This document shows, in pieces, positions 49,019 to 61,662 of a stretch of DNA of 64,000 nucleotides. The DNA is from Citrobacter sp. 18056 (GTDB taxonomy: Bacteria > Pseudomonadota > Gammaproteobacteria > Enterobacterales > Enterobacteriaceae): the NCBI GenBank assembly GCA_902706235.1, contig CACSJR010000021.1:31861-95860 (forward strand). The letters run 5' to 3'. The notes beneath the pieces were generated by a model, which had not been told where the DNA came from, made no database searches, and was given only the letters and a program-made list of their open reading frames with translations. The first letter of the stretch is position 1. Every line of letters starts with the position of its first letter. A program made the position numbers and the translations under genes.

Positions 49019-50655
49019 CGCCAGGGGAAATTCGGCGCCTGTATTTTATCATCCACACCTTTTTGAGTTACGGGCTTGATGAGCTCATTCCCAAAATGCG
49101 CATCACCCTGCCGCTTCGATTCGGGCGGCGGATGCTGTTCTGGATGCCAAATCGCCACAAAGACCTGCCGTTAGGCGAGCGTTTACGCCTTGCCTTGCAG
49201 GAGCTCGGCCCGGTCTGGATTAAATTCGGCCAGATGCTTTCTACCCGTCGCGATCTCTTTCCGCTTCAAATCGCCGATCAGCTAGCCATGTTGCAGGACC
49301 GCGTTGCGCCGTTTGACGGCAAACTTGCACAGCAGCAAATCGAAAAATCGATGGGTGATATTCCCGTCGAAAGCTGGTTCGACGATTTCAGCGTTGAGCC
49401 GCTGGCGTCCGCTTCTATCGCCCAGGTGCACACGGCGCGTCTGAAAGAAAACGGCAAAGAGGTGGTCATCAAGGTTATCCGCCCGGATATTCTGCCGATT
49501 ATCAAAGCGGACATGAAACTGATTTACCGTCTCGCTCGCTGGGTGCCGCGTTTGCTGCCCGATGGCCGCCGTCTGCGTCCGCAGGAAGTGGTGCGCGAGT
49601 ATGAAAAAACGCTGCTTGATGAGCTGAATTTACTGCGCGAAGCCGCCAACGCTATCCAGCTGCGCCGCAATTTCGAAGACAGCCCGATGCTCTACGTCCC
49701 GGAAGTCTATTCCGACTATTGTCGTGAAGATATGCTGGTGATGGAGCGCATTTATGGCATTCCGGTGTCAGATATTGAGACTCTGGAAAAGCAGAATACC
49801 AACATGAAACTGCTTGCCGAACGCGGCGTGCAGGTGTTCTTCACTCAGGTTTTCCGCGATAGCTTCTTCCATGCCGACATGCACCCCGGCAATATTTTTG
49901 TCAGCTATGAACATCCGGAAGATCCGAAGTATATCGGCATCGACTGCGGGATTGTCGGCTCGTTGAACAAAGAAGATAAGCGCTATCTGGCTGAAAACTT
50001 TATCGCTTTCTTTAATCGCGACTACCGCAAAGTGGCAGAGCTGCACGTGGATTCTGGCTGGGTGCCGCCGGACACCAACGTCGAAGAGTTTGAATTTGCG
50101 ATTCGCACAGTGTGTGAACCCATCTTCGAGAAGCCGCTGGCGGAGATCTCTTTCGGCCATGTTCTGCTGAATCTGTTTAATACTGCGCGCCGCTTTAATA
50201 TGGAAGTTCAGCCGCAGCTTGTTTTACTTCAGAAAACACTACTTTACGTTGAGGGGGTAGGCCGCCAGCTCTATCCTCAGTTAGACTTATGGAAGACAGC
50301 GAAACCTTTCCTTGAGTCATGGATTAAAGATCAGGTTGGCCTTCCGGCGCTGGTGCGTGCGTTTAAAGAAAAAGCGCCGTTCTGGATCGAAAAAATGCCG
50401 GAAATGCCGGAACTGATTTACGACAGTTTGCGCCAGGGCAAAAGTCTCCAGCGAAGCCTTGATAAAATCGCCCACGACATGGAGTCCGGTCATACCCGAC
50501 GGGGGCAATCCCGTTATCTGTTCGGTGTGGGTGCCGTATTCATGCTTAGCGGAACCCTGTTGTTGATTACTCGTCCGGACCTCGGATTACAGCCTGCCTG
50601 GCTTATGGGCGCTGGTGTCCTGTCCTGGGTAGCTGGCTGGTTTAAAGGTCGCTGA
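49015..50655 (+). CDS. ubiB: ubiquinone biosynthesis atypical kinase UbiB
   Basis: UbiB is a 546-residue ADCK/UbiB-family protein kinase-like ATPase needed for aerobic ubiquinone synthesis. The family KxGQ motif appears as [16 protein letters not shown]. The Ala-rich loop is SASIAQVH, the ATP lysine is in VVIKVIRP, and the metal-binding [10 protein letters not shown] is present. Two C-terminal membrane segments (about 500-545) anchor it. It follows ubiJ with an ATGA overlap and precedes tatA by 76 bases. Confidence 0.96.
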   Translation: MTPGEIRRLYFIIHTFLSYGLDELIPKMRITLPLRFGRRMLFWMPNRHKDLPLGERLRLALQELGPVWIKFGQMLSTRRDLFPLQIADQLAMLQDRVAPFDGKLAQQQIEKSMGDIPVESWFDDFSVEPLASASIAQVHTARLKENGKEVVIKVIRPDILPIIKADMKLIYRLARWVPRLLPDGRRLRPQEVVREYEKTLLDELNLLREAANAIQLRRNFEDSPMLYVPEVYSDYCREDMLVMERIYGIPVSDIETLEKQNTNMKLLAERGVQVFFTQVFRDSFFHADMHPGNIFVSYEHPEDPKYIGIDCGIVGSLNKEDKRYLAENFIAFFNRDYRKVAELHVDSGWVPPDTNVEEFEFAIRTVCEPIFEKPLAEISFGHVLLNLFNTARRFNMEVQPQLVLLQKTLLYVEGVGRQLYPQLDLWKTAKPFLESWIKDQVGLPALVRAFKEKAPFWIEKMPEMPELIYDSLRQGKSLQRSLDKIAHDMESGHTRRGQSRYLFGVGAVFMLSGTLLLITRPDLGLQPAWLMGAGVLSWVAGWFKGR

Positions 50656-50731
50656 TTTTTGCATCATTCAGACGAAGGCGTGTAAGCTACACGTCAGTGA
50701 ATTCACTATCATCTGACACAGAGGAACATGT

Positions 50732-51001
50732 ATGGGTGGTATCAGTATTTGGCAGTTGTTGATTGTCGTCGTTATCGTGGTTCTGCTTTTCGGGACGAAA
50801 AAGCTGAGCTCACTGGGATCTGACCTGGGTGCGTCTATCAAGGGCTTTAAAAAAGCCATGGGTGATGAAGACGACAAAGACAAACAGGAAAAGAAAGAGA
50901 CATCCGCTGAAGACGCCGATTTCCCTGCGAAATCATTGTCTGAAAAGCAGGATGACGCCAGCAAAGACGACGCAAAACGCCACGATAAAGAGCAGGTGTA
51001 A
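50732..51001 (+). CDS. tatA: Tat translocase subunit TatA
   Basis: TatA forms the size-variable pore of the twin-arginine export system. The 89 residues comprise a short N-terminal membrane segment (about 6-20), the FGTKK hinge, an amphipathic helix and a long charged tail rich in Asp, Lys and Gln. GAGGAACATGT supplies the ribosome site. It leads the tatABCD order; tatB follows after three bases. Confidence 0.96.
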   Translation: MGGISIWQLLIVVVIVVLLFGTKKLSSLGSDLGASIKGFKKAMGDEDDKDKQEKKETSAEDADFPAKSLSEKQDDASKDDAKRHDKEQV

Positions 51002-51004
51002 TTC

Positions 51005-51556
51005 GTGTTCGACATTGGTTTTAGCGAACTGATTCTGGTATTCGTGATTGGCCTGATTGTTCTCGGGCCAAAACGTCTGCCGGTGGCAGTAAAAACGGTG
51101 GCAGGCTGGATCCGGGCGATTCGCTCGCTGGCAACCACCGTACAAAACGAACTGGCCCAGGAGCTTAAACTCCAGGAGTTTCAGGACAGCCTGAAGAAGG
51201 TAGAGAAGGCGAGTCTGGGCAATCTCTCGCCGGAGCTGAAGGAATCCATGGACGAGTTGCGCGACGCGGCAGAATCCATGAAACGTTCCTACACCCAGCA
51301 CGATCCTGAGCGCACCAGCGACGAAGCCAATACCATCCATAATCCGGTGGTGAAAGGCAGCGAAGCACAGCGCGAAGGCGTCACGCCGGTTACGCCAGAT
51401 CATCAGGCCAGTGCTGAAGCGCAAGCGCCTGCCGTTTCTGCTGAAACCCTCGATCAAGCCCCGGAAACTGTTGTTTCTGAGGAGAAGATGAAAGCGCCGG
51501 TGGCTGCTGCCGTACCGGCTTCTGAATCATCCCCTGCAACCAGCGATAAACCGTAA
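51005..51556 (+). CDS. tatB: Tat translocase subunit TatB
   Basis: TatB, with TatC, forms the signal-peptide receptor of the Tat system. The 183-residue protein starts at a GTG ([13 protein letters not shown]), has one membrane segment with Glu8, then the GPKRLP hinge and amphipathic helix. It ends in a long variable tail rich in Ala, Pro and Glu. The start lies three bases after the tatA stop. Confidence 0.96.
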   Translation: MFDIGFSELILVFVIGLIVLGPKRLPVAVKTVAGWIRAIRSLATTVQNELAQELKLQEFQDSLKKVEKASLGNLSPELKESMDELRDAAESMKRSYTQHDPERTSDEANTIHNPVVKGSEAQREGVTPVTPDHQASAEAQAPAVSAETLDQAPETVVSEEKMKAPVAAAVPASESSPATSDKP

Positions 51557-51558
51557 AC

Positions 51559-52335
51559 ATGGGCGTAGAACAGACTCAACCGCTGATCACACATTTGATT
51601 GAGCTGCGTAAGCGCCTCATCAACTGCATCATCGCGGTATTCGTGATTTTCCTGGCGTTGGTCTATTTCGCCAACGACATATACCATCTGGTGGCCTCGC
51701 CGCTGATCAAGCAAATGCCTGCCGGTGCAACAATGATTGCCACCGATGTGGCGTCGCCATTCTTCACGCCGATCAAGCTGACCTTTATGGTCTCGGTGAT
51801 TCTGTCGGCGCCGGTTATCCTCTATCAGGTGTGGGCTTTCGTTGCCCCAGCGCTCTATAAACACGAGCGTCGTCTGGTGGTGCCGCTGCTGGTGTCCAGC
51901 ACGCTGCTGTTTTATGTCGGCATGGCCTTCGCCTACTTTGTGGTGTTCCCGTTGGCGTTTGGCTTCCTGACACATACTGCGCCGATCGGCGTACAGGTCT
52001 CGACGGATATTCGCAGCTACCTCGATTTTGTCATGGCGCTGTTTATGGCCTTTGGCGTGTCGTTTGAAGTCCCGGTGGCCATCGTTCTGTTGTGCTGGGT
52101 TGGCGTTACCACGCCGGATGACCTGCGCAAAAAGCGTCCGTACGTCCTGGTCGCGGCTTTCGTTATCGGTATGCTGCTGACGCCGCCGGACGTGTTCTCG
52201 CAAACGCTGCTCGCCATTCCGATGTACTGCCTGTTCGAAGTGGGGGTCTTCTTCGCCCGTTTCTATACGGGTAAGCGAATGTCGCGTGACGAGGATGCCG
52301 CAGCGGAAGAAGACGTTGCCGAGAAAGAAGAGTAA
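51559..52335 (+). CDS. tatC: Tat translocase subunit TatC
   Basis: TatC is the polytopic core of the Tat translocase. The 258 residues have six membrane segments. Conserved signatures are LIEKRK-like LIELRKRL near the N-terminus, [11 protein letters not shown] and the FGVSFEVPV block. The acidic C-terminal tail is cytoplasmic. It starts two bases after the tatB stop. A GC hairpin lies between it and tatD. Confidence 0.97.
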   Translation: MGVEQTQPLITHLIELRKRLINCIIAVFVIFLALVYFANDIYHLVASPLIKQMPAGATMIATDVASPFFTPIKLTFMVSVILSAPVILYQVWAFVAPALYKHERRLVVPLLVSSTLLFYVGMAFAYFVVFPLAFGFLTHTAPIGVQVSTDIRSYLDFVMALFMAFGVSFEVPVAIVLLCWVGVTTPDDLRKKRPYVLVAAFVIGMLLTPPDVFSQTLLAIPMYCLFEVGVFFARFYTGKRMSRDEDAAAEEDVAEKEE

Positions 52336-52339
52336 TCAG

Positions 52340-52360
52340 CCGCCCGAAAGGGCGGTTCTT
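52340..52360 (+). terminator. weak terminator-like hairpin between tatC and tatD
   Basis: CCGCCC-GAAA-GGGCGG is followed by TTCTTATTT. The stem is strong but the T-tract is interrupted, so partial termination would lower tatD expression relative to tatABC. Confidence 0.5.
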
Positions 52361-52374
52361 ATTTGGGAGTCACC

Positions 52375-53157
52375 ATGTTTGATATTGGCGTTAACCTCAC
52401 CAGTTCTCAGTTTTCCCGCGATCGTGATGAGGTGGTATCCCGCGCGTTTTCCACCGGCCTTCACGGGATGCTGATTACCGGCACCAATCTGGAAGAAAGC
52501 ACAGCCGCACAGCAGATGGCGCAACGCTATGCGCGCTGCTGGTCTACTGCAGGCGTTCATCCGCACGATAGCAGCCACTGGACAGCGGACGTGGCCGATG
52601 CCATCCGTCGTCTGGCGCAGCAGCCGGAAGTGGTTGCGGTGGGGGAATGCGGGCTCGATTTTAACCGCAATTTCTCAACGCCGCAGGAGCAGGAAACCGC
52701 GTTTAGCGCGCAACTGGCGCTGGCCGCTGAACTGAATATGCCGGTGTTTCTGCACTGTCGTGATGCCCACGAACGCTTTATCACCTTGCTCAAACCGTGG
52801 CTCGATAAGCTGCCGGGGGCTGTGTTGCACTGTTTTACCGGCACGCGGGAAGAGCTTGATGAATGCCTCGCACACGGGCTATATATCGGCATTACGGGCT
52901 GGGTATGCGATGAACGTCGCGGGCTGGAGCTGCGTGAGCTTTTGCCGTTTATCCCGGGGGATCGTTTACTGGTTGAAACCGACGCGCCGTGGCTGCTGCC
53001 GCGTGATTTGTCGCCGAAGCCGTCATCGCGTCGCAACGAACCTGCGCATTTGCCTCACATTCTGGAACGCATCGCACATTGGCGTGGCGAAGATGCACAG
53101 GCGCTTTCAGATGCCACCGACCGCAACGTAAAAGCGCTGTTTGGGATAGCGTTTTGA
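52375..53157 (+). CDS. tatD: TatD-family metal-dependent DNase
   Basis: TatD is a TIM-barrel nuclease of the amidohydrolase superfamily with 3'-5' exonuclease activity. It is not needed for Tat transport despite its name. The 260 residues equal E. coli. Metal-binding motifs in order are [30 protein letters not shown] and [15 protein letters not shown] before the ATG at 52375 supports this start. It is convergent with rfaH, with two bases between the stops. Confidence 0.96.
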   Translation: MFDIGVNLTSSQFSRDRDEVVSRAFSTGLHGMLITGTNLEESTAAQQMAQRYARCWSTAGVHPHDSSHWTADVADAIRRLAQQPEVVAVGECGLDFNRNFSTPQEQETAFSAQLALAAELNMPVFLHCRDAHERFITLLKPWLDKLPGAVLHCFTGTREELDECLAHGLYIGITGWVCDERRGLELRELLPFIPGDRLLVETDAPWLLPRDLSPKPSSRRNEPAHLPHILERIAHWRGEDAQALSDATDRNVKALFGIAF

Positions 53158-53159
53158 AT

Positions 53160-53648
53160 TCAGATTTTGCGGAAGTCGGTGTTTTTCACGCTCTGTAAAA
53201 CTTGCTTGTTCAGCAGGTTGAGGAGCAGCATGGAACGGGCTTCGCCGTCGGGCTCGGTGAAAATCGCTTCCAGCCCTTCGAAAGCCCCTTCGGTTATCAC
53301 CACGCCGTCACCCGAATAGGGCGTGTCCGGATCGGTAATCCCTTCCGGCGTGTGAATGGAAAGCTGGTGAATCACATCGGAAGGCACCATGGCGGGCTGC
53401 GCACCAAAGCGTACGAAGTGGCTGACGCCGCGCGTCGCGTTAATGGTTGTGGTGTGAATGACTTCCGGGTCAAACTCGACGAACAGGTAGTTTGGAAACA
53501 GGGGTTCATCCACGGTTGTGCGTTTCCCGCGTACGATTTTTTCCAACGCAATAGTGGGCATCAGGCAGTTGACCGCCTGGCGTTCAAGATGTTCCTGGGC
53601 ACGCTGAAGTTGCCCACGTTTGCAGTACAGTAAATACCAGGCTTGCAT
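53160..53648 (-). CDS. rfaH: transcription antiterminator RfaH
   Basis: RfaH is a NusG paralogue recruited at ops sites that boosts expression of LPS, capsule and other long operons. The 162 residues equal E. coli. There is an N-terminal NGN domain ([17 protein letters not shown] and [11 protein letters not shown]) and a short C-terminal domain that switches between helical and KOW forms. The start at 53648 excludes six extra in-frame codons. It is the gene closest to ubiD, transcribed away from it. Confidence 0.96.
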   Translation of the reverse strand: MQAWYLLYCKRGQLQRAQEHLERQAVNCLMPTIALEKIVRGKRTTVDEPLFPNYLFVEFDPEVIHTTTINATRGVSHFVRFGAQPAMVPSDVIHQLSIHTPEGITDPDTPYSGDGVVITEGAFEGLEAIFTEPDGEARSMLLLNLLNKQVLQSVKNTDFRKI

Positions 53649-53808
53649 AATGACTCTTCTCGACATTCTCAGGAAAGCATATCAAAAGCCAGGCGCGATA
53701 GCGAAAGGGATTGTTGCCTCTTATGTGGCCCAGAACTTCACGCTAATTTAACAAAATTACAGCATCCAGCGGCTGAACGCCGTATAATGAGGCGCTTACA
53801 AAGAGGCC

Positions 53809-55305
53809 ATGACTGACCCCATGAAATACCACGATTTGCGCGACTTTTTGACACAGCTGGAACAACAGGGCGAGCTTAAACGCATCTCCCTGCCGGTCGA
53901 TCCCTTCCTTGAAATGACCGAGATTGCCGATCGCACTTTGCGTGCGGGTGGCCCGGCGTTGCTGTTCGAAAATCCTAAGGGATACGATATGCCCGTGCTG
54001 TGCAACCTGTTCGGTACGCCTAAGCGCGTGGCGATGGGCATGGGGCAGGAAGACGTGACCGCATTGCGTGAAGTGGGGAAATTGCTGGCGTTCCTGAAAG
54101 AGCCGGAGCCACCAAAAGGCTTCCGCGATCTGTACGACAAGCTGCCGCAGTTTAAGCAAGTGCTGAACATGCCGACCAAACGTCTGCGCGGTGCGCCTTG
54201 CCAGCAAAAAGTGACCCAGGGCAATGACGTCGATTTAAACCGAATTCCTGTCATGACCTGCTGGCCGGAAGATGCTGCGCCGCTGATCACCTGGGGTTTA
54301 ACCGTGACTCGCGGGCCGCACAAAGAGCGGCAGAATCTCGGGATTTATCGTCAGCAGCTGATCGGCAAAAACAAACTTATCATGCGCTGGCTTTCCCATC
54401 GCGGCGGCGCTCTGGATTTTCAGGAGTGGTGCGCGGCGCATCCGGGTGAACGTTTCCCGGTTTCCGTGGCGCTCGGTGCCGATCCGGCGACGATTTTGGC
54501 CGCCGTTACGCCAGTGCCGGATACCCTATCTGAATACGCTTTTGCAGGACTGCTGCGCGGCACCAAAACCGAAGTGGTGAAGTGCCTGTCGAACGACCTT
54601 GAAGTCCCGGCGAGTGCGGAAATCGTGCTGGAAGGGTATATCGAGGCGGGTGAAATGGCGCCAGAAGGTCCGTATGGCGATCACACCGGTTACTACAATG
54701 AAGTCGACAGCTTCCCGGTGTTTACCGTAACCCACGTGACCCAGCGCGAAGATGCGATTTATCATTCGACCTACACCGGCCGTCCGCCAGATGAACCGGC
54801 GGTGCTGGGCGTGGCGCTGAATGAAGTGTTCGTGCCCATTTTGCAAAAGCAGTTCCCGGAAATCGTCGACTTCTATCTGCCGCCGGAAGGGTGTTCTTAT
54901 CGCCTGGCCGTCGTGACGATGAAAAAACAGTATGCCGGACACGCCAAGCGCGTGATGATGGGCGTGTGGTCATTCCTGCGCCAGTTTATGTACACCAAAT
55001 TTGTGATTGTCTGCGATGACGACGTTAACGCCCGTGACTGGAACGACGTTATCTGGGCTATCACCACGCGTATGGACCCGGCCCGTGATACGGTGCTGGT
55101 CGAAAATACGCCGATTGATTATCTGGACTTCGCCTCACCGGTTTCCGGTTTAGGTTCGAAAATGGGGCTGGATGCCACGAACAAATGGCCCGGTGAAACC
55201 CAACGCGAGTGGGGACGTCCGATTAAAAAAGATCCTGAAGTGACGGCGCGAATTGACGCTATTTGGGATGAGTTGGCCATCTTTAATGACGGTAAAAGCG
55301 CCTGA
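53809..55305 (+). CDS. ubiD: 4-hydroxy-3-polyprenylbenzoate decarboxylase
   Basis: UbiD decarboxylates the octaprenylated hydroxybenzoate in ubiquinone synthesis using prenylated FMN made by UbiX. The 498 residues are one more than E. coli (MTDPMKYHD). The conserved [16 protein letters not shown] and [11 protein letters not shown] blocks, which hold cofactor- and metal-binding residues, are intact. The fre gene follows 48 bases downstream, as in E. coli. Confidence 0.96.
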   Translation: MTDPMKYHDLRDFLTQLEQQGELKRISLPVDPFLEMTEIADRTLRAGGPALLFENPKGYDMPVLCNLFGTPKRVAMGMGQEDVTALREVGKLLAFLKEPEPPKGFRDLYDKLPQFKQVLNMPTKRLRGAPCQQKVTQGNDVDLNRIPVMTCWPEDAAPLITWGLTVTRGPHKERQNLGIYRQQLIGKNKLIMRWLSHRGGALDFQEWCAAHPGERFPVSVALGADPATILAAVTPVPDTLSEYAFAGLLRGTKTEVVKCLSNDLEVPASAEIVLEGYIEAGEMAPEGPYGDHTGYYNEVDSFPVFTVTHVTQREDAIYHSTYTGRPPDEPAVLGVALNEVFVPILQKQFPEIVDFYLPPEGCSYRLAVVTMKKQYAGHAKRVMMGVWSFLRQFMYTKFVIVCDDDVNARDWNDVIWAITTRMDPARDTVLVENTPIDYLDFASPVSGLGSKMGLDATNKWPGETQREWGRPIKKDPEVTARIDAIWDELAIFNDGKSA

Positions 55306-55353
55306 CGCGCGCCGTTAGACATTAAAAAAAGTATGCAGACCCAGAGGGAGCGC

Positions 55354-56055
55354 ATGACAACCTTAAGCTGTAAAGTCACTTCGGTAGATGCCATTACCGA
55401 CACGGTATACCGCGTTCGTTTAGAACCGGAAGCGGCCTTTTCCTTCCGCGCGGGCCAGTATCTGATGGTGGTAATGGACGAGCGTGATAAGCGTCCGTTC
55501 TCGATGGCGTCTACGCCTGCTGAGCAGAACAGTATTGAGCTGCATATCGGCGCGTCCGAGCTGAATCTGTACGCGATGGCAGTAATGGACCGAATTCTCA
55601 AAGAGCGTGAGGTTGTGGTTGATATTCCTCATGGTGAAGCGTGGCTGCGCGAAGATGATCAGCGTCCGCTGGTGCTGATCGCCGGTGGGACCGGCTTCTC
55701 CTATGTGCGTTCTATTTTACTGACCGCGCTGGCGCAGAACCCGAATCGTGACATCGCGATTTACTGGGGCGGACGTGAAGAGAAGCATCTGTATGACTTG
55801 TCCGAGCTGGAAGCGCTGACAGTGACGCACCCGAATCTGCGCGTTGAGCCAGTGGTGGAGCAGCCGGAAGAGGGCTGGCGTGGTCGTTCAGGTACCGTTC
55901 TGACGGCGGTATTGCAGGATTACGGCACGTTGGTAGAGCATGACATTTACATTGCCGGTCGTTTCGAGATGGCGAAAATCGCCCGTGATCTGTTCTGTAA
56001 TGAGCGTGGTGCCCGTGAAGATCGCCTCTTCGGCGATGCGTTTGCCTTTATCTAA
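55354..56055 (+). CDS. fre: NAD(P)H-flavin reductase
   Basis: Fre reduces free riboflavin, FMN and FAD, supplying reduced flavin to partners such as UbiX. The 233 residues equal E. coli. The flavin-binding RPFSMAST and the nucleotide-binding [11 protein letters not shown] are typical of the ferredoxin-reductase fold. The start at 55354 follows GGGAGCGC; seven further in-frame codons lie upstream. It ends at paired terminators shared with convergent fadA. Confidence 0.95.
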   Translation: MTTLSCKVTSVDAITDTVYRVRLEPEAAFSFRAGQYLMVVMDERDKRPFSMASTPAEQNSIELHIGASELNLYAMAVMDRILKEREVVVDIPHGEAWLREDDQRPLVLIAGGTGFSYVRSILLTALAQNPNRDIAIYWGGREEKHLYDLSELEALTVTHPNLRVEPVVEQPEEGWRGRSGTVLTAVLQDYGTLVEHDIYIAGRFEMAKIARDLFCNERGAREDRLFGDAFAFI

Positions 56056-56078
56056 AAAACCCGCCCCTGACAGGCGGG
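56054..56078 (-). terminator. intrinsic terminator of fadBA
   Basis: Read on the minus strand, the stem CCCGCC/GGCGGG with a seven-base loop is followed by TTTTTT. It lies about 50 bases after the fadA stop. Confidence 0.75.
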
Positions 56079-56097
56079 AAAAACGGCAACGCTATAG

Positions 56098-56124
56098 GCC
56101 GGGGCATTGCCCCGGCTTTTGTTT
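56098..56124 (+). terminator. intrinsic terminator of fre
   Basis: GCCGGGGC-ATT-GCCCCGGC is followed by TTTTGTTT on the plus strand. It ends two bases before the stop codon of convergent fadA. Confidence 0.8.
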
Positions 56125-56125
56125 G

Positions 56126-57298
<1,173 letters not shown>

Positions 57299-59488
57299 TT
57301 AAGCCGTTTTCAGCTCACCCACCGGACGGGCAGGCTCAACCGATGGATAATATGCTTCGTTGTGACGTGCTTTGCTGCGCAGACCATCCGGCACATCATA
57401 TAGTGGGCCGAGATGCTGATACTGCTGCGCCATGTCGACGTACTTCGCACTGCCGAGTGTATCCAGCCAGCGGAATGCACCGCCGTGGAACGGAGGGAAG
57501 CCAAGGCCGTAAACCAGTGCCATATCGGCTTCTGCCGGGCTTGCGATAATGCCTTCTTCAAGGCAGCGCACCACTTCATTGACCATTGGGATCATCATGC
57601 GGGCGATAATCTCGTCATCGCTGAAGTCACGTTTCGCCTGACTGACGTCTGCCAGCAGCGCTTCAACCGCCGGGTCTTCTTCTTTTTTCGGCTTACCTTT
57701 GCTGTCTTCTTTATAACGCCAGAAACCGAGGCCATTTTTCTGGCCGTAGCGGCTGGCATCAAACAGGGCATCAATGGCGTCCCGGTAATCTTTTTGCATA
57801 CGCTGTGGGAAACCGGCTGCCATCACCGCCTGAGCGTGATGTGCGGTATCAATACCGACCACGTCCAGCAGATACGCCGGACCCATTGGCCAGCCGAATA
57901 TTTTTTCCATCACTTTGTCGACTTTGTGGAAGTCGGCGCCGTCACGCAGTAGCTGGCTGAAACCGGCGAAGTAAGGGAACAGTACGCGGTTCACGAAGAA
58001 GCCTGGGCAGTCGTTGACCACGATAGGCGTTTTGCCCATTTTGCTCGCCCAGGCGACCACTTTTGCAATCGTCTCGTCGGACGTTTGCTCGCCGCGGATA
58101 ACTTCAACCAGTGGCATACGGTGGACCGGGTTAAAGAAGTGCATTCCGCAGAAGTTTTGCGGACGCTTCAGGACGCTGGCCAGTTCACTGATAGGAATCG
58201 TCGAGGTGTTTGACGCCAGCACCGCATCAGGCCGAACGTGCTCTTCGGTTTCTGCCAGCACCGCTTTTTTCACTTTCGGGTTTTCTACGACCGCTTCAAC
58301 CACGACGTCGACGCGTTCAAAACCGGCGTAATCGAGCGTCGGGTGAATAGTAGAAATCACGTTCGCCAGTTTCAGACCGTTGATTTTTCCGCGCTCCAGC
58401 TGTTTATTCAGCAGCTTGGCGGCTTCGTTCATCCCGAGGGTCAATGATTTGTCATTGATATCCTTCATGATAACCGGCACGCCTTTCCAGGCGGACTGGT
58501 AAGCAATGCCGCCACCCATGATCCCGGCGCCGAGTACGGCGGCCTGTTTTGGAGTATCGACGTTTTTGGTCAGTTTCTTCGCCTGACCTTTTACAAACTG
58601 ATCGTTCAGGAAAATCCCGACCAGCGCACGGGCCTCATTCGAATGGGCGAGTGGTACAAAGCTCTGATTTTCAAGCACCAGCGCCTGATCACGCCCTAAG
58701 CGTGCCGCGGCTTCAATGGTTTTGACGGCGGTGATCGGTGCCGGATAGTGTTTGCCCGCCGTTTGCATCACCATGCCTTTGGCGATAGTGAAGCTCATGG
58801 TGGCTTCAATTTTACTGAGTTTCAGCGGGTCGAGCTTCGGCTGGCGTTTAGCTTTCCAGTCTAAGTCGCCACTGATAGCCTGACGCAGAATCGCAATTGC
58901 CCCTTCGCGCAGTTTTTCTGGCTTCACGATGCCATCAACCAGACCGAGCTTGAGCGCTTCTTCTGCGCCGACATCTTTCCCGGCGGCAATAATTTCCAGG
59001 GCGCTATCGGCCCCGAGCAAACGCGGCAAACGAACGGAACCGCCGAAGCCCGGCATGATGCCGAGTTTGGTTTCTGGCAAGCCGATACGCAGGTCAGGTG
59101 TTGCCAGACGATAGTCGGTCGCCAGGACGCATTCGCAGCCGCCGCCCAGCGCGTAACCGTTCACCGCGGAAAGGGTCGGTACCGGCAAATCTTCCAGACG
59201 GCAAAAGACGCTGTTGGCGAAAGTCAGCCACTGGCTGAGCTGTTCCTGCGGAACCTGGAACAGTGACAGGAATTCGGTGATGTCCGCGCCGACAATAAAA
59301 GCGGCTTTTTCAGAGCGCAGCAGCAGGCCTTTGAGATCAGGCTGTTTTTCGAGGACGTCCAGCGCCTGGCCGAGGCTGGCTACGGTTGCGGTATCAAGCT
59401 TATTGACCGAGCCGGGGGCATCGAACACCAGTTCGGCAATGCCATTTTCCAGCCAGTCGAGGTACAGGGTGTCGCCTTTGTAGAGCAT
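57299..59488 (-). CDS. fadB: fatty acid oxidation complex subunit FadB
   Basis: FadB is the multifunctional alpha subunit. The N-terminal enoyl-CoA hydratase/isomerase part (about residues 1-190) contains VGADITEF and [10 protein letters not shown]. The 3-hydroxyacyl-CoA dehydrogenase part contains [14 protein letters not shown] and [13 protein letters not shown]. The 729 residues equal E. coli. It leads fadBA and is preceded by a FadR-type operator. It diverges from pepQ. Confidence 0.97.
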   Translation of the reverse strand: MLYKGDTLYLDWLENGIAELVFDAPGSVNKLDTATVASLGQALDVLEKQPDLKGLLLRSEKAAFIVGADITEFLSLFQVPQEQLSQWLTFANSVFCRLEDLPVPTLSAVNGYALGGGCECVLATDYRLATPDLRIGLPETKLGIMPGFGGSVRLPRLLGADSALEIIAAGKDVGAEEALKLGLVDGIVKPEKLREGAIAILRQAISGDLDWKAKRQPKLDPLKLSKIEATMSFTIAKGMVMQTAGKHYPAPITAVKTIEAAARLGRDQALVLENQSFVPLAHSNEARALVGIFLNDQFVKGQAKKLTKNVDTPKQAAVLGAGIMGGGIAYQSAWKGVPVIMKDINDKSLTLGMNEAAKLLNKQLERGKINGLKLANVISTIHPTLDYAGFERVDVVVEAVVENPKVKKAVLAETEEHVRPDAVLASNTSTIPISELASVLKRPQNFCGMHFFNPVHRMPLVEVIRGEQTSDETIAKVVAWASKMGKTPIVVNDCPGFFVNRVLFPYFAGFSQLLRDGADFHKVDKVMEKIFGWPMGPAYLLDVVGIDTAHHAQAVMAAGFPQRMQKDYRDAIDALFDASRYGQKNGLGFWRYKEDSKGKPKKEEDPAVEALLADVSQAKRDFSDDEIIARMMIPMVNEVVRCLEEGIIASPAEADMALVYGLGFPPFHGGAFRWLDTLGSAKYVDMAQQYQHLGPLYDVPDGLRSKARHNEAYYPSVEPARPVGELKTA

Positions 59489-59513
59489 GTCAGTCTCCTG
59501 AATCCAGTACGGT

Positions 59514-59530
59514 TACTGGTCTTACCAGAT
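59514..59530. promoter_or_regulatory. FadR operator upstream of fadB
   Basis: TACTGGTCTTACCAGAT contains the symmetric core TGGT-N3-ACCA of FadR sites and lies 26 bases upstream of the fadB start. FadR should repress fadBA until long-chain acyl-CoA binds it. Confidence 0.75.
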
Positions 59531-59677
59531 GAGACGGAGTGTGGATTTTATGTTAATAAAATGCAAATTACTCTTTAAGAAAATGACGTCTGGATCACGC
59601 TTGGCAGAAATCGCGCAGGGTGAAACCGATGTGCTAAGATGCGGGGAATTAGGGTCAAAAAGACAGAAGGGTAAAAC

Positions 59678-61009
59678 ATGGAATCACTGGCCACACTCTA
59701 TAAAAATCATATTGCTACGTTGCAGGAACGCACTCGCGACGTACTGAACCGCTTTAAGCTCGATGCGCTGTTGATTCATTCCGGCGAGCTGTTCAATGTC
59801 TTCCTTGACGATCATCCATACCCGTTCAAAGTAAACCCACAGTTTAAGGCTTGGGTGCCTGTGACGCAGGTGCCAAACTGCTGGCTGCTGGTGGACGGCG
59901 TCAATAAACCGAAGCTGTGGTTCTATCTGCCGGTGGATTACTGGCACAATGTTGAACCGCTGCCAACCTCTTTCTGGACCGAAGATGTAGACGTGATTGC
60001 GCTGCCAAAAGCCGACGGTATTGGCAGCCAGCTGCCAGCGGCGCGTGGCAACATCGCCTACATTGGCCCGGTGGCTGAACGTGCGCTGGGACTTGATATC
60101 AAGGCTGACAATATTAACCCGAAAGGGGTGATTGATTACCTGCACTACTACCGTTCTTATAAAACCGATTATGAACTTTCCTGCATGCGCGAAGCGCAGA
60201 AAATGGCGGTGAATGGTCATCAGGCGGCGCAGGAAGCGTTCCTGTCCGGCATGAGCGAGTTCGATATTAACCTCGCGTACCTGACCGCCACCGGTCATCG
60301 TGATACCGATGTGCCTTACAGCAATATTGTGGCGCTGAATGAACATGCGTCGGTGCTGCACTACACCAAGCTGGACCACCGCGCGCCGTCTGAAATGCGC
60401 AGCTTCCTGCTTGATGCAGGCGCTGAGTACAACGGCTATGCCGCCGACCTGACCCGCACCTGGGCCGGAAATCCAGATACCGAATTTGCGCAACTGATTA
60501 AAGACGTCACCGCCGAACAGCTGGCGCTGATCGATACCCTGAAAGCGGGCGTGAGCTACGTGGACTACCATATCCAGTTCCATCAGCGCATCGCGAAGCT
60601 GCTGCGTAAGCATCAGCTGGTGAACGACATCAGCGAAGAGGCGATGGTGGAAAATGACCTGACCGGGCCGTTTATGCCGCACGGTCTCGGCCACCCGCTG
60701 GGTCTGCAGGTTCATGACGTCGCCGGCTTTATGCAGGATGATAAAGGCACGCACCTTGCCGCGCCGTCGAAATATCCATACCTGCGCTGCACCCGTATTC
60801 TGCAGCCGCGCATGGTATTGACCATCGAGCCGGGCATCTATTTCATCGAATCGCTGCTGGCGCCGTGGCGTGAAGGGCAGTACAGCAAGCACTTCAACTG
60901 GCAGAAAATTGAGGCCATGAAGCCGTTCGGGGGCGTTCGTATCGAAGATAACGTGGTCATCCACGAGAACAGCCTCGAAAACATGACCCGAGATCTGAAG
61001 CTGGCCTGA
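59678..61009 (+). CDS. pepQ: Xaa-Pro dipeptidase
   Basis: PepQ cleaves dipeptides with proline at the second position. The 443-residue M24 metallopeptidase has its dinuclear metal ligands in the C-terminal pita-bread domain: [17 protein letters not shown] (two Asp), [13 protein letters not shown] (His), EPGIYF (Glu) and GVRIEDNV (Glu). The length equals E. coli. The last base of its stop is the first base of the yigZ ATG. Confidence 0.96.
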   Translation: MESLATLYKNHIATLQERTRDVLNRFKLDALLIHSGELFNVFLDDHPYPFKVNPQFKAWVPVTQVPNCWLLVDGVNKPKLWFYLPVDYWHNVEPLPTSFWTEDVDVIALPKADGIGSQLPAARGNIAYIGPVAERALGLDIKADNINPKGVIDYLHYYRSYKTDYELSCMREAQKMAVNGHQAAQEAFLSGMSEFDINLAYLTATGHRDTDVPYSNIVALNEHASVLHYTKLDHRAPSEMRSFLLDAGAEYNGYAADLTRTWAGNPDTEFAQLIKDVTAEQLALIDTLKAGVSYVDYHIQFHQRIAKLLRKHQLVNDISEEAMVENDLTGPFMPHGLGHPLGLQVHDVAGFMQDDKGTHLAAPSKYPYLRCTRILQPRMVLTIEPGIYFIESLLAPWREGQYSKHFNWQKIEAMKPFGGVRIEDNVVIHENSLENMTRDLKLA

Positions 61010-61623
61010 TGGACAGTTGGCTGATCCCGGCGTCTCCGGTAAGCGTGGTCGACGAGATCAAAAAGAGCCGCTTCATTACGTTACTCGCGCATACCGATGG
61101 CGTGGAAGCGGCGAAGGCGTTTGTCGAATCGGTCAGAGCGGAACACCCGGATGCCCGTCACCACTGCGTGGCGTGGGTCGCCGGGGCGCCTGACGATTCG
61201 CAAAAGCTCGGTTTTTCCGACGACGGTGAACCGGCGGGCACGGCGGGCAAGCCGATGCTCGCACAGCTGATGGGCAGCGGCGTGGGCGAAATCACCGCCG
61301 TGGTGGTTCGCTATTACGGCGGGATCTTGCTGGGCACGGGTGGCCTGGTGAAAGCCTACGGCGGCGGTGTGCATCAGGCGCTGGCTGAACTGACAACGCA
61401 GCGCAAGACGCCGTTGACCGAATATACTTTGCAGTGTGAGTACGGACAGCTGTCGGGCGTTGAAAGCTTGTTGGCACAATTCTCCGGTAAAATCGTCGAC
61501 AGTGATTATCAAGCCGTGGTGCATCTTCGGGTGGCGCTTCCACAGGCTGAACTGCCGAACTTTTCGATAAGACTGGCTGATTTTAGCCGTGGTGCGTTGC
61601 AATTACGCCGGATTGGCGAATAA
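61009..61623 (+). CDS. yigZ: IMPACT-family protein YigZ
   Basis: A 204-residue protein of the YigZ/IMPACT (UPF0029) family. The N-terminal domain contains PDARHHCVAWV and YYGGILLGTGGLVKAYGG; the C-terminal ferredoxin-like domain resembles elongation factor G domain V. Its function in bacteria is unknown. It overlaps the pepQ stop by one base (TGATGG), and trkH follows 39 bases downstream, the same order as in E. coli. Confidence 0.92.
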   Translation: MDSWLIPASPVSVVDEIKKSRFITLLAHTDGVEAAKAFVESVRAEHPDARHHCVAWVAGAPDDSQKLGFSDDGEPAGTAGKPMLAQLMGSGVGEITAVVVRYYGGILLGTGGLVKAYGGGVHQALAELTTQRKTPLTEYTLQCEYGQLSGVESLLAQFSGKIVDSDYQAVVHLRVALPQAELPNFSIRLADFSRGALQLRRIGE

Positions 61624-61662
61624 TCCCGGTCTACTTTTTGCTTATCAAAGGAAGCGGCAGAG

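Noticed and set aside
59684..60964. 426-residue open frame antisense to pepQ
   Set aside because: It is a GC-biased shadow of a certain gene, with no family motif and a His/Arg/Gln-rich composition typical of antisense translation.
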